DNA of 64,000 bases from Oculatella sp. LEGE 06141. GTDB taxonomy: Bacteria; Cyanobacteriota; Cyanobacteriia; Elainellales; Elainellaceae. The position numbers and the translations under genes were made by a program. Where the stretch lies: positions 62,001 through 126,000 of the forward strand of contig NZ_JADEWO010000003.1 in the NCBI RefSeq assembly GCF_015207605.1, given 5' to 3'. The stretch's first letter is position 1; every line of letters starts with the position of its first letter. Shown one piece after another: positions 54,150 to 63,257 of this stretch. A model generated the notes under the pieces. That model was given only the letters and a program-made list of their open reading frames with translations, ran no database searches and had not been told where the DNA came from.

Positions 54150-54497
54150 ATGGCCCGCTACACAAGCTTGTTTACAGTTGCAGTTTCGCTAGACCGCTTT
54201 CGGCAGGCTTTGACAGATATTCTGCGGTCTTGTGACTTTGATGTGATTTACGACACGGAAGATTACTTGGTGGCTCGTGAAGTTCCAGGTAATGTTTCGT
54301 TTGCCAAGTTGGTAACGGTTGAAGTCCTGATCGATCGCTATCCCACGACCGACAAAGAAGTTCGCATGAATTTTGTTGTCAAAAACGAGGAGTTGCCGTT
54401 ACACAACAACAACCACTGTCGGCGAATGTTTAATTTAGTCAACCGGGCTGTAACAGAAAACCGCCAATGGCAGTTAATCGAAAGTGTAGCTAGCTAG
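54150..54497 (+). CDS. Cyanobacterial conserved protein of unknown function
   Basis: 115 residues. The segments MARYTSLFTVAVSLDRFRQA, CDFDVIYDTEDYLVARE, VSFAKLVTVEVLIDRYPTTD and VRMNFVVKNEELPLHNNNHC look like a small alpha/beta fold. I recall similar proteins in many cyanobacteria without an assigned role. ATG 54150 is the likely start; the frame opens three codons earlier. A 286-base AT-rich spacer precedes it, presumably with the promoter. Confidence 0.78.
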   Translation: MARYTSLFTVAVSLDRFRQALTDILRSCDFDVIYDTEDYLVAREVPGNVSFAKLVTVEVLIDRYPTTDKEVRMNFVVKNEELPLHNNNHCRRMFNLVNRAVTENRQWQLIESVAS

Positions 54498-54811
54498 CAG
54501 CATCCTTGGCGATTAGGCAACCGTCTCTACTTAGCTTTGCTGTCATCGGGTTGTGAACGCGTACGTAGAAACAATAGTGACAGGAGCTTAGATCTGGAGT
54601 TATCTTCGTGTAGATCAACCTTGCAGTTGCTGCATGGCGTTCAAGATTTCCAGAGATATGAGCGAAGCCTGTGAAGAGCCTCAGCCGGTGAAAGCGGTTG
54701 ATCTCTGGTTTTGCGTTCCGGAGTTCCCAGCAACTGATGCATGTTTGCCATCTGCAACTCTCAATCTGGCAAAAGGCAATGTTTGCGTTGCAAGGGACAC
54801 AGGTGTGAACA
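54498..54811. other. Spacer upstream of the GAF kinase
   Basis: 314 bases with no convincing gene; frames on both strands look random. AGGTG lies ten bases before the kinase start. Confidence 0.5.
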
Positions 54812-56830
54812 ATGAGAGACCTTGACCAGCGCATCAAGGCAGCTCAAGCGCAATTGGATGACGTTTCACGCTCTATCGGCAACTCAATTACTTCTGAACC
54901 GGAGCCATTGGCGATCGCGCTTACAGATTTAATTACTGCTCTGACTGAGTTGCAAGCGATCAAGACAGAGCTGCATCAAAAGGATAAGGCACTAGAGCTA
55001 TCTCACCAGGCGATTGCACAGGGACAGCAGCAGCTTGAGCAAATTCATTTACTCAATGCCTCTGTTCGTCAGATGCGGCAGGCGGTTCGCCCTCAAGCGG
55101 TGCTGGATTACGCTGCAATGGCTATCCAGAAGCTATTACAGCTTGATCGAGTCGTTGTTTATCACCTGATAGCCGACGGAACGGGGGTTGTTGTTGCCGA
55201 GGCCGTTCAGCCTGCCTGGGACTCTATGGTTGGTAGCACGAGCAGCATTGCCCTGTTTCAAGACTCGTTTTGGCTCCATGGGCACGATCGCGTTCAAGCG
55301 GTTGATTCCCTATCGCTCGTCGAATCGTTGCCAGAAATGGCTACTCTGCTGCGGCAACAGCAGGTGCAATCAAGCTTAATATCTCCCCTGTTCCTGGAAC
55401 ATGATTTGTGGGGAGTGGTCTGTGGGCAGCAGTGTTCGCAATCGCGTCATTGGCAACCGTTCGAACTGGAGCTATTGCAGCAGTTTGTGCAGGAAGTGGC
55501 GATCGCCCTGCAAAATGCAGAGCGATATGAAACGGCGCAGCAAGTCAATGTGGATTTAGAACAGCAAGTTCACCAGCGTACTGTCCTGGTGCAACGGGCG
55601 CTTGATTTTGAGTCAATGCTGAAGCGCATTACCGACAAAGTGCGCGATTCGCTAGACGAAAACCAAATTCTCCAGGCGGCTGTGCAAGAGCTGGCTCTGG
55701 TGCTGGAACTCAGCGGCTGCAATGCGGCCTTATATGATTTGAAACAGGGAATATCGGTGGTTCGCTATGAGTATGCCCATTCTGTTCCCGCTTACTGTGG
55801 GCGAGTGGCACATATGGATCGGTTCCCCCGCATTTATTCTCAGCTTCAGCAGGGGCTTTCTTTTCAGTTTTGCTCTTTGATCCCTAATCCTGAGCGAGGT
55901 CGGGTTGCCTTGCTGGCCTGCCCCATTTTTGTCGATGCTCATTCTTCCCAGGGGATTAAACCGGGGGTGTTGGGTGACCTATGGCTGATTCATAACCCCG
56001 AGCACATCTTTTCCGAGTTTGAAATTCGCCTGGTGCAACAAGTGGCTAATCAGTGTGCGATCGCCATCCGACAAGCACAACTGTATCAAGCGGCTCAAGT
56101 GCAAGTGCAGGAATTAGCCAAGCTCAATCGGCTCAAGGACGAATTTCTCAGCACTGTTTCCCACGAATTAAGAACGCCAATCACCAATGTGAAAATGGCC
56201 ATTCAGATGCTGAAGGTGGCGTCGGATGCAGAGAAGCAGCAAAAATATTTAGCAATTCTGGAACGAGAATCGACCCGAGAGGCCGAACTAATTAACGATC
56301 TGCTCGATTTGCAGCGGTTAGAAGCGGCATCTTTTCCAGTGGCCTTAGAATCAATTCAGCTTGCCAATTTACTTTCTAACCTGGTTGAGCCATTTCAATC
56401 GAGAATTGCTACTCAACAACAAACCCTGCGGCTAATGTGCCCCGACAACCTGCCACCCGTCGTTTCAGATTTTACGATCCTGCGCCGCATTCTAACTGAG
56501 TTGCTCAACAACGCCTGTAAATATACCGATCGGGGTGGTCAAATTCAGTTAGAAGCGCAGTTTGAAGCGTCATCTCAAGAGTTTGGGGCTTCTCCTGCCC
56601 ATATTGTCACTGTGCGGAATCAAGCTGAAATTTCGGCAGCCGAACTACCCAAAATTTTCGAAAAGTTCTATCGTTGTTCCCATGCTGATCCGTGGAGTCA
56701 CGGCGGCACCGGACTGGGCTTGGCTCTCGTTCAACGGCTTGTTGATCAGGTGGATGGCATCATCCGAGTAGAAAGCCTCGACGGCTGGACAACGTTCACG
56801 GTTGCACTTCCCAAGCAACGCCTACCCTAG
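54812..56830 (+). CDS. GAF-GAF sensor histidine kinase
   Basis: 672 residues. An N-terminal coiled region (1-80) is followed by GAF1 (about 85-225, VLDYAAMAIQKLLQLDRVVV) and GAF2 (about 265-420), then the dimerisation domain with the phosphoacceptor His451 (TVSHELRTPITNVKMAIQML) and an ATPase domain with the N-box ELLNNACKYTDRGG, the F box IFEKFYR and the G2 loop GGTGLGLALVQRL. No transmembrane or receiver domain is seen. GAF1 might bind a tetrapyrrole, but no chromophore Cys is evident, so it is probably a non-phytochrome sensor. The partner response regulator is not adjacent. In contrast to the protein at 3429-4943, its catalytic residues are intact. Confidence 0.92.
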   Translation: MRDLDQRIKAAQAQLDDVSRSIGNSITSEPEPLAIALTDLITALTELQAIKTELHQKDKALELSHQAIAQGQQQLEQIHLLNASVRQMRQAVRPQAVLDYAAMAIQKLLQLDRVVVYHLIADGTGVVVAEAVQPAWDSMVGSTSSIALFQDSFWLHGHDRVQAVDSLSLVESLPEMATLLRQQQVQSSLISPLFLEHDLWGVVCGQQCSQSRHWQPFELELLQQFVQEVAIALQNAERYETAQQVNVDLEQQVHQRTVLVQRALDFESMLKRITDKVRDSLDENQILQAAVQELALVLELSGCNAALYDLKQGISVVRYEYAHSVPAYCGRVAHMDRFPRIYSQLQQGLSFQFCSLIPNPERGRVALLACPIFVDAHSSQGIKPGVLGDLWLIHNPEHIFSEFEIRLVQQVANQCAIAIRQAQLYQAAQVQVQELAKLNRLKDEFLSTVSHELRTPITNVKMAIQMLKVASDAEKQQKYLAILERESTREAELINDLLDLQRLEAASFPVALESIQLANLLSNLVEPFQSRIATQQQTLRLMCPDNLPPVVSDFTILRRILTELLNNACKYTDRGGQIQLEAQFEASSQEFGASPAHIVTVRNQAEISAAELPKIFEKFYRCSHADPWSHGGTGLGLALVQRLVDQVDGIIRVESLDGWTTFTVALPKQRLP

Positions 56831-57020
56831 CTGAACGGCTGTAGCCATTCAGCTTAGAGGTTATCAGACAGACCTGTTCTCTGGTTTCTGTGGTGCATGA
56901 GAAGCGAAGGCCGCAACCTATCCAGGTTGACCTCAAACGATGGCTTCTTGCTAAACGTAGTGACGATCGCTCGTGAACCTGGCAAAGTAAATCACAAAAT
57001 TCTTCTTACTAACTGGACCC

Positions 57021-58004
57021 ATGTCATCGCCCTTTATCCGTTTTTTTCAGCATCTCAATCTGAGAACGGTGAAAACAACGATTAAACATGCTGGACAACA
57101 ACGGCTACCGGGTCTGGCCTCGGAGATGGCTTACAACACCATGTTGGCTCTGTTCCCAGCGGTGCTAGCTGTTTTGACCGCGATCGGGCTATTTGAGCCG
57201 CTCAAGACGACCTTTGAGAACCTGGCGAGGCAGGTGAGTGAAGTTGCCCCAGAGGAAGTGCTGACTCTCATTCAAGATTTTGCTGACGACATCAGCACCA
57301 GCCGCAATAGCGGGCTATTTTCCATCAGTTTTGCGATCGCCTTGTGGGCCTCCTCCGGAGCGCTGAGTGCAGCCATGACGGCACTAGATCAAATCCACCA
57401 GATTCCGCCTGGCAGAACTCGGCCTTTTTGGAAAGCCAAAATCATCTCCCTGATCCTGACGATTGGCTCTATTGTGCTGCTGATGCTGGCTTCAATGCTG
57501 GTGTTCGTCAGCGACCTGATTGTTAAACATGTGGCGCAGCAAAGCGGCAGTCTGGAAACGGGTGTTCTCACTTTCTGGCGACTGCTAACCTGGCCGCTGG
57601 CTCTGGGAATTGTTTCGGTGGCCTTTGCGTTTATCTATCGGTTTGGCCCTAGCCGTTGGAGTGCTGGTAAACCGTTGATGCCAGGTGCTATCTTAGCCGC
57701 CATCTCGTGGGCCGTTATTTCCAGCCTGTTTCGCCTCTATGTTTCTCATTTTGGCAACTACAACCGAGCCTATGGTGCCGTTGGTGCTGTGATCGTTCTG
57801 TTGTTATGGCTTTATCTCAGTTCACTGATCATGCTAATTGGCGATCAGCTAAATGTGACCGTTGGCGCAGCCATGCGAGAAGGGATGGACCCTGCTCTAC
57901 CGTCCCAAAAAATTAGGTTGTCGCAGCGAATACCAGCGCTAGTTAAGCGACGTTGGCAACGACGAAAACAGCGGAAAAAAGCTGAGGAAACCGACCAACC
58001 ATAA
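57021..58004 (+). CDS. YihY/BrkB family membrane protein
   Basis: 327 residues with about six membrane helices. The signature TIKHAGQQRLPGLASEMAYN, TMLALFPAVLAVL, ALWASSGALSAAMTALDQIH and NRAYGAVGAVIVLLLWLYLS are those of YihY/BrkB (once called RNase BN). The role is unsettled; transport of small molecules is suggested. The C-terminal tail is very basic (RQRRKQRKKAEE-like). It is convergent with two small membrane-protein genes. Confidence 0.92.
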   Translation: MSSPFIRFFQHLNLRTVKTTIKHAGQQRLPGLASEMAYNTMLALFPAVLAVLTAIGLFEPLKTTFENLARQVSEVAPEEVLTLIQDFADDISTSRNSGLFSISFAIALWASSGALSAAMTALDQIHQIPPGRTRPFWKAKIISLILTIGSIVLLMLASMLVFVSDLIVKHVAQQSGSLETGVLTFWRLLTWPLALGIVSVAFAFIYRFGPSRWSAGKPLMPGAILAAISWAVISSLFRLYVSHFGNYNRAYGAVGAVIVLLLWLYLSSLIMLIGDQLNVTVGAAMREGMDPALPSQKIRLSQRIPALVKRRWQRRKQRKKAEETDQP

Positions 58005-58039
58005 TTAATTCAGCCGTTGAACAGGCGGATGGCACACTG

Positions 58040-58228
58040 TTATCGTCGGGTTCCTAAAATGCCCATAACCACGCCAGAGCCGATGGTGAGCAACAGCAAC
58101 AGCCAAATAATTAGCCCTGGGATGAACGTGAGGATGCCCAGCCCCCTGAGAACCCAGGTGACAATCGTAACGGTCAAAATAGCTGAAAAAATAGCCGTCT
58201 CAGGCTTAATCGATCGTTTCATGGACAT
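58040..58228 (-). CDS. 62-residue membrane protein, paralogue 1
   Basis: 62 residues with two hydrophobic helices. The C-terminal half (RGLGILTFIPGLIIW, then GSGVVMGILGTRR) aligns with the same half of the next gene upstream. An AGGTT site lies before the start. The pair probably arose by tandem duplication. Function unknown. Confidence 0.75.
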   Translation of the reverse strand: MSMKRSIKPETAIFSAILTVTIVTWVLRGLGILTFIPGLIIWLLLLLTIGSGVVMGILGTRR

Positions 58229-58250
58229 AGTTCATTAACCTGCGATCGCC

Positions 58251-58439
58251 TTATCGACTGCGAACTCCCGCCAGGATGCCGGAACCAACCGCCAGCAACA
58301 CCAGTGCCCAAATAGCAGCTCTAGGGATGTTGGTGAGTACACCAAATGCTTGCAGTAATAACACAATGGCCAAAATTACCAGCAGAATGCCGGAAATGTA
58401 TAGAAAAATGGTGATGCCAAGGTTAGGGGATCGATTCAC
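58251..58439 (-). CDS. 62-residue membrane protein, paralogue 2
   Basis: 62 residues with two hydrophobic helices and the same C-terminal pattern as its neighbour (QAFGVLTNIPRAAIW, then VGSGILAGVRSR). GTG 58439 is chosen because AGGAG lies eight bases upstream; the longer frame to 58553 adds non-hydrophobic sequence without a ribosome site. It is 22 bases upstream of paralogue 1, in the same operon. Confidence 0.72.
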   Translation of the reverse strand: MNRSPNLGITIFLYISGILLVILAIVLLLQAFGVLTNIPRAAIWALVLLAVGSGILAGVRSR

Positions 58440-58966
58440 GAACTCTACTCCTCTCAGAGAATCGCAGCCACCATTGTGACACGGGATGTGAGTGTATACG
58501 CCTGATTCATCGATCAAAAATAGGGGATTCGAGGCTGTTTGAACCGAACTCAACGGTTCCTGTAAGCGTGCAGCATTTGGCAGATAGCCTTTGAAACAGA
58601 CCCAGACGGATTGGCTGAATGGTACGCCCCTAAAGGTGTAGGGCTACAAATTAGATGTTATAAAACATTCTCTGAAGCTGCTGAAGTAGGTGCTGCATCT
58701 CACTTCCTGATGGCAAAAGGGTGCGAATTAGCCCTGTTCTTGTACCTGAAATGAGCCATCACTCACGCAAAATTGTCTGAATCTTTACCTCTAGAGCCTG
58801 TTTTGCAATGGACTTTAATCTTAGTTACGGGTAGAACAAAGTCATGGCAATTCCATCACCTATGATAAGCAGCAGCTTTTCAGACGATGCGATCGCGATT
58901 AGTCTAATGGTTGCCCATTCTCAAGTCTTTTTCAGTGTGTGATGAGTGAACAAGAGGTTCGACACC
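58440..58966. other. Long divergent spacer with dispersed repeat copy B
   Basis: 527 bases between the small membrane-protein genes and the START-like gene. Copy B of the dispersed repeat (58589-58678) is here. No other gene is evident. Confidence 0.55.
58589..58678 (+). repeat. Dispersed intergenic repeat, copy B
   Basis: Related to 3033-3137. Shared blocks are CAGACGGATTGGCTG (58603-58617) and the stretch at 58625-58678 with GCCCCTAAAGGTGTAGGGCT and TAAAACATTCTCTGAAGC. It contains the small palindrome ATGTTATAAAACAT, which copy A has lost. Confidence 0.65.
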
Positions 58967-59527
58967 ATGACAGCATTCATAACTGCAAACCAGGTTCATC
59001 TAACCAATATTGGCTTCCCAACCATTCCGAATCAAGATGCGCTGTTAAACGGCGAAATTTTAATCCAAACTCAATCTCATTCGGCCTGGGGTGGAGCCGT
59101 TACTGCTCAAATGTACCTGCCGCTGAGCCGATCGCGCGTTTGGCAGCAGATTACAGACTATCCCCGTTGGGTTCATTACTTTCCTGACTTAACCCACAGC
59201 GAAGTGTTGTGTCATGGCAAGGTCAAACGCCTCTATCAAACCGCAAAAAAGGCGTTTTTAATGTTCACCGCTCAGGTTGAAATTTATCTACAGGTGTTTG
59301 AGGTGGTGCATCAGGCGGCTCAACACGTTAAATTTCAGATGGAGAAAGGCAGCTTTGCAGACTTTTCAGCCGATTTGTGTTTGCAAGATTGCGGCACAGG
59401 CACCCTGCTAACCTATACGGTCAAGGCCACTCCCACCATTCCAGTTCCCAGCATCCTGATTCAAGAAGCGATGCGGCTTGACTTACCCGCAAACATGCGT
59501 AAGATGCGGCAAACCATCTGCGGTTAG
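58967..59527 (+). CDS. START/SRPBCC-family protein
   Basis: 186 residues. A START-like fold is indicated by AVTAQMYLPLSRSRVWQQIT, DYPRWVHYFPDLTHSEVL, VKFQMEKGSFADFSADLCLQ and a C-terminal helix (EAMRLDLPANMRKMRQTI). The ligand is unknown. ATG 58967 with AGAGG nine bases upstream is chosen over an earlier TTG. It is the first of three plus-strand genes with surE and an epimerase, but spacings of 110-120 bases leave the operon uncertain. Confidence 0.82.
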   Translation: MTAFITANQVHLTNIGFPTIPNQDALLNGEILIQTQSHSAWGGAVTAQMYLPLSRSRVWQQITDYPRWVHYFPDLTHSEVLCHGKVKRLYQTAKKAFLMFTAQVEIYLQVFEVVHQAAQHVKFQMEKGSFADFSADLCLQDCGTGTLLTYTVKATPTIPVPSILIQEAMRLDLPANMRKMRQTICG

Positions 59528-59649
59528 GCGATACGCTCCAGCATCGGCTTCTGTAGCACTACCAGCCCACGTACCAGCCCACGATCAGCATTTTGGCAGG
59601 TCTGGCGGTCTTCCATTACGCTATAGAAGCTGTTCTGTTCAACGACGCT

Positions 59650-60327
59650 GTGGCTTTTGTTCTAACGAATGATGATGGAATTGATGCACCTGGGCTTCAG
59701 GCTCTGTGGCGTGCTGTTGGTCAACATGGGGTCATTGTTGCACCTCAACAGCACCATTCTGGATGCAGTCATCAGGTTTCCACCGGAGCGCCGATTCACG
59801 TTCATAAGCGCAGCGATACTGAGTTTGCGATCGCCGGAACACCTGCTGACTGTACCCGCATTGCGTTGAGCCATTTGCACCCAACCGCAGAATGGGTTCT
59901 GTCTGGCATTAACGCTGGCGGTAATTTAGGCGCAGATGTTTACATCTCTGGTACGGTGGCCGCTGTGCGTGAGGCTGCATTTCATCGCGTTCCCGGTATC
60001 GCCATCTCTCACTACATTCATCGTGGGCGGGCGATCGACTGGCAACGAGCTAGCCATTTAGCAGCTCAAGTTATTACAAAACTGCTGCAAACGCCGCTGG
60101 AACCGACGTATTTTTGGAACGTCAATTTACCGCATTTAGAACCGGGCGCGGCTGATCCCGATATGGTCTTCTGCGATCGATGCACCCAACCCTTACCCGT
60201 TGACTATGTGATCGAAGGGGATTATTTGCGCTATGTGGGCGAGTACAGTAAGCGTGCCCGCGATCCCGGCTCAGATGTTGACGTTTGCTTTTCGGGTCAT
60301 ATTGCCGTTACGCAACTCCAGCTTTGA
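59650..60327 (+). CDS. surE: 5'/3'-nucleotidase SurE
   Basis: About 225 residues. The phosphatase acts on nucleoside monophosphates and is linked to stress survival. LTNDDGIDAPGLQAL holds the metal-binding Asp pair, with VIVAPQQHHSGCSHQVS, GTPADCTRIAL and LSGINAGGNLGADVYISGTV. GTG 59650 is a guess based on the family start (FVLTNDDG); the frame is open to TTG 59593 and no ribosome site settles it. Confidence 0.88.
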   Translation: MAFVLTNDDGIDAPGLQALWRAVGQHGVIVAPQQHHSGCSHQVSTGAPIHVHKRSDTEFAIAGTPADCTRIALSHLHPTAEWVLSGINAGGNLGADVYISGTVAAVREAAFHRVPGIAISHYIHRGRAIDWQRASHLAAQVITKLLQTPLEPTYFWNVNLPHLEPGAADPDMVFCDRCTQPLPVDYVIEGDYLRYVGEYSKRARDPGSDVDVCFSGHIAVTQLQL

Positions 60328-60439
60328 ATGATAGTAAGCTGTGCGGTTATGCCAATTCGATAGAATACTCCTCAATGCTTCGATTGCAGCAAGCAACCGG
60401 CAGATTTGTGTGACGACGTTGCAGAGGAGGGACATCAGT

Positions 60440-61402
60440 ATGCGAATTTTAATCATGGGGGGCACGCGGTTCATTGGGGTATACCTGACCCAATACCTGG
60501 TTGCACAAGGGCATGAGGTGGTGCTGTTTAACCGGGGCAATAAGCCTGTGCCCGTGGCTGGTGTGCAGCAAATTCATGGCGATCGCACCAATCCTACCCA
60601 GTTGAAAGACGCTCTTTCGGGAGAATCCTTTGATGCCATCTTTGACAATAATGGGCGCGAACTGAGCGACACGCAGCCGCTGGCTGACCTGTTCAGCGAT
60701 CGCCTTCAGCATTTTGTTTACGTTAGTTCTGCGGGGGTGTATCGGCAGTCCAATCAAATGCCTCACCGGGAAGGCGACCCGGTTGATCCCAAAAGCCGCC
60801 ACCGGGGCAAGTTCGAGACAGAATCCTATCTGGCAGATCGGGGAATGCCTTTTACCTCAATTCGCCCGGTTTATATTTACGGCCCGCAAAACTATAACGA
60901 TTTGGAAGCCTGGTTCTTTGACCGGATTGTGCGCGATCGCCCGATTCCGATTCCGGGGAACGGGATGCACATGACCCAGCTAGGGCACGTAAATGACCTG
61001 GCAAGCGCAATGGCAAGCGTGTTGGGAAATAGCGCAGCCGTCGGGCAAATTTACAACATTTCGGGCGATCGATACGTCACCTTTGATGGATTGGCCTATG
61101 CCTGTGCCGAAGCCGCCGGAAAATCGCCCGATACGATTCAACTGGTTCACTACGATCCCAGGCGGTTTGACTTTGGCAAACGCAAGCCTTTCCCCTTGAG
61201 GGTGCAACACTTTTTCGCGGATATCCACAAAGCCACTACAGACCTGCACTGGTCGCCAGCGTTCGATCTGGTTGCTGGGTTAAGGGATTCCTTCAAAACG
61301 GATTACCTTGCTTCGGAACGGGGCAACGCAGAGATAGATTTTTCGATAGATGATGAAATTCTGAAGCAGTCATCACGAACAGAGGAAACGGTTCCAGCCT
61401 GA
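60440..61402 (+). CDS. NAD-dependent epimerase-like protein (CSP41-like)
   Basis: 320 residues of the SDR fold. The dinucleotide loop is MGGTRFIGVYLTQYL, with NRG after the second strand. A cyanobacterial/plastid CSP41-like pattern follows: YVSSAGVYRQ, HRGKFETESYL, SIRPVYIYGPQNYND and ISGDRYVTFDGLAYA. The usual catalytic YxxxK is represented by HxxxK, so epimerase activity is uncertain; plastid CSP41 proteins bind RNA. ATG 60440 with AGAGGAGGG upstream is a strong start. Confidence 0.88.
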   Translation: MRILIMGGTRFIGVYLTQYLVAQGHEVVLFNRGNKPVPVAGVQQIHGDRTNPTQLKDALSGESFDAIFDNNGRELSDTQPLADLFSDRLQHFVYVSSAGVYRQSNQMPHREGDPVDPKSRHRGKFETESYLADRGMPFTSIRPVYIYGPQNYNDLEAWFFDRIVRDRPIPIPGNGMHMTQLGHVNDLASAMASVLGNSAAVGQIYNISGDRYVTFDGLAYACAEAAGKSPDTIQLVHYDPRRFDFGKRKPFPLRVQHFFADIHKATTDLHWSPAFDLVAGLRDSFKTDYLASERGNAEIDFSIDDEILKQSSRTEETVPA

Positions 61403-61424
61403 TAACCGCATCCAGAGAACATGG

Positions 61425-61464
61425 CAGCAGCAAAGTAGACGTGAACTAAGCTGCTTTGCTGCTG
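61425..61464. terminator. Long-stem hairpin between convergent genes
   Basis: CAGCAGCAAAG (61425-61435) pairs with CTTTGCTGCTG (61454-61464), 11 perfect pairs around an 18-base loop, between the epimerase-like and aminotransferase genes. It may end both transcripts. Confidence 0.55.
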
Positions 61465-61467
61465 AAG

Positions 61468-61508
61468 AATTGGGGTTGAACTGGGGCTGAATTGGGGCTG
61501 AATTGCTG
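61468..61508. repeat. 11-base-period tandem repeat
   Basis: AATTGGGGTTG, AACTGGGGCTG and AATTGGGGCTG are successive 11-base units followed by a partial AATTGCTG. Confidence 0.65.
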
Positions 61509-61514
61509 CCGCTA

Positions 61515-62690
61515 TTAAAAAGATGAATGCAGAAATTGAGCCATGCGATCGACAGCGGTTTCTAAAATAGCTGGCTCATGCACTAACGCCAGACGGATGT
61601 ATCCTTCGCCAGACTTGCCAAAACCCGCTCCGGGCGCAGCCGCGACCCCCGTTTGTTCAACTAGTTCAACGCAAAAGCGAATAGAATCGGCTGACCAGGG
61701 TTCGGGAAGTTTAGCCCAAATGTACATTGTGGCCTCAGGCGTGGGCACCTGCCAGCCAATGCGGTGTAGCGCGTTGATGAAGGTATCTCGCCGCTGACGG
61801 AACGTTTCAACGCCTGCTTGAACGCCCTCCTGTGGCCCCGTGAGGGCGGCGATCGCCCCATTTAAAATGCCGCGATACTGGTTGAAGTCTACATTCGCTT
61901 TAATCTGCCGCAGGGCACGAATCAACTCTGGATTGCCGATCGCATATCCAACCCGGAAACCGCCCATGTTATAGGACTTCGACATCGTGAAGAATTCGAT
62001 CGACACCTGCTTGTCGGGGTCGGCCTGTAGCACCGAAGGGGGAGCCACCCCATCAAATACCAGGTCGGCATAGGGGAAGTCGTGAACCAGCACAAGCTGA
62101 TGCTGCCGACAAAAGGCAACGGCCTGTTCAAAGAATGACAAAGGGGCGATCGCCGTAGTTGGATTGTGCGGGTAGCTCAGCACCATCATCCGCGACTGAG
62201 CCAGCACCGGGGTGGGAATATCCTCGAACACGGGCAGAAAGCCGTTCTCAGCCAGCATGGGCATGGGGTAAATTTGCCCACCTGCCAAATAAACGCCGCC
62301 AGCATGGGAGGGATAGCCCGGATCTTGCAGCAGGGCAAAATCGCCGGGATTGAGAACCGCAAGCGGCAAATGGGCTGTGCCCTCTTGCGAGCCAATCAGG
62401 GGCAGCACCTCGGTTTCTGGATCAACTGGAATGCCAAATTTTTGGGTGTACCACTGAGCAGCAGCCTGCCGAAAGGCGCGGGTGCCGTGAAACAGAAGAT
62501 AACCATGCGTGCTGGGGTCAGACAGGGATTGCGCGATCGCCTCCAAAACGTGAGTTGGGGTTGGCAGATCGGACGATCCAAGTGACAAATCGATCAAATC
62601 TTGTCCTGCCGCGATCGCTCTTGCCTTCGCCTGATCCATATCAGCGAAAACGTTAGATTGTAGCGGCTGCATTCGGTTCGCGAGTTGCAT
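61515..62690 (-). CDS. Class I/II PLP aminotransferase (LL-DAP/aspartate-type)
   Basis: 391 residues. Fold type I features are LIDLSLGSSDLPTPTHVLEA, YPHNPTTAIAPLSFFEQAVA, LVLVHDFPYADLVFDG and the PLP Lys in TMSKSYNMGGFRVGYAIG. It resembles LL-diaminopimelate aminotransferase (DapL) and related alanine/aspartate enzymes; the substrate cannot be settled. ATG 62690 is used; the upstream frame is reached through TTG. It lies 31 bases after the thioredoxin gene and may be co-transcribed with it. Confidence 0.86.
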   Translation of the reverse strand: MQLANRMQPLQSNVFADMDQAKARAIAAGQDLIDLSLGSSDLPTPTHVLEAIAQSLSDPSTHGYLLFHGTRAFRQAAAQWYTQKFGIPVDPETEVLPLIGSQEGTAHLPLAVLNPGDFALLQDPGYPSHAGGVYLAGGQIYPMPMLAENGFLPVFEDIPTPVLAQSRMMVLSYPHNPTTAIAPLSFFEQAVAFCRQHQLVLVHDFPYADLVFDGVAPPSVLQADPDKQVSIEFFTMSKSYNMGGFRVGYAIGNPELIRALRQIKANVDFNQYRGILNGAIAALTGPQEGVQAGVETFRQRRDTFINALHRIGWQVPTPEATMYIWAKLPEPWSADSIRFCVELVEQTGVAAAPGAGFGKSGEGYIRLALVHEPAILETAVDRMAQFLHSSF

Positions 62691-62721
62691 TTTTCTGGCT
62701 CCCAGCAAGCGTACTGATCAA

Positions 62722-63057
62722 CTAGACCGCCGGAGAGAGATGGGAGTTTAAGAAGTTCTCGACTTTCTGCTTACTAATCGCTCCCTCGATTTCCTCCAAC
62801 TTCTCACCATCCTTAAACAAAAGCAACGCTGGTACACCCTGTACCTGATACTTTGCCACGGTTTCTGGATTGGGGTCTATTTCCATTTTGACCACTTTGA
62901 GGCGATCGCCATAGGTTTGCAAAGCCCAATCCATCGTAGGAGACATGAGGCGACAAGGCCCACACCAGGGTGCCCAAAAGTAAACCAAAACGGGCTGTGC
63001 AGTGTTAAGAACTTGTGATTCAAATTCGCTATCGGTGATGGAAAGAACGCTGCTCAT
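62722..63057 (-). CDS. Thioredoxin (non-m-type)
   Basis: 111 residues. The active site WCGPC is at 31-35 in FWAPWCGPCRLMSPTMDW. The cis-Pro is in VQGVPALLLF. It is a dithiol-disulphide reductase of the cytosol; the sequence after the active site differs from the m-type (RMVAP), so it may be an x- or y-type cyanobacterial form. ATG 63057 is the family start. It is followed by the aminotransferase gene on the same strand. Confidence 0.9.
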   Translation of the reverse strand: MSSVLSITDSEFESQVLNTAQPVLVYFWAPWCGPCRLMSPTMDWALQTYGDRLKVVKMEIDPNPETVAKYQVQGVPALLLFKDGEKLEEIEGAISKQKVENFLNSHLSPAV

Positions 63058-63221
63058 GACAAGTAAAAGTAATTTAAGGATTGAACACAAATTGACACTA
63101 CTTTCTAGGTTACCTGTCTGTTAGCCTCTATTGCGATCCGAATAGAGGGCTGTAGGGTGAAGTGAACTCGGTTGGCAGGAGGACGCTAATGCTGCTAGCG
63201 ACATTTGACCACCATGAAATG

Positions 63222-63251
63222 AGGCTGGGTCAACTCATGACAACCCAGCCT
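63222..63251 (-). terminator. Hairpin downstream of vipp1
   Basis: AGGCTGGGT (63222-63230) and ACCCAGCCT (63243-63251) pair perfectly around a 12-base loop, about 60 bases beyond the vipp1 stop. T residues after it are few. Confidence 0.5.
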
Positions 63252-63257
63252 GCGGAG

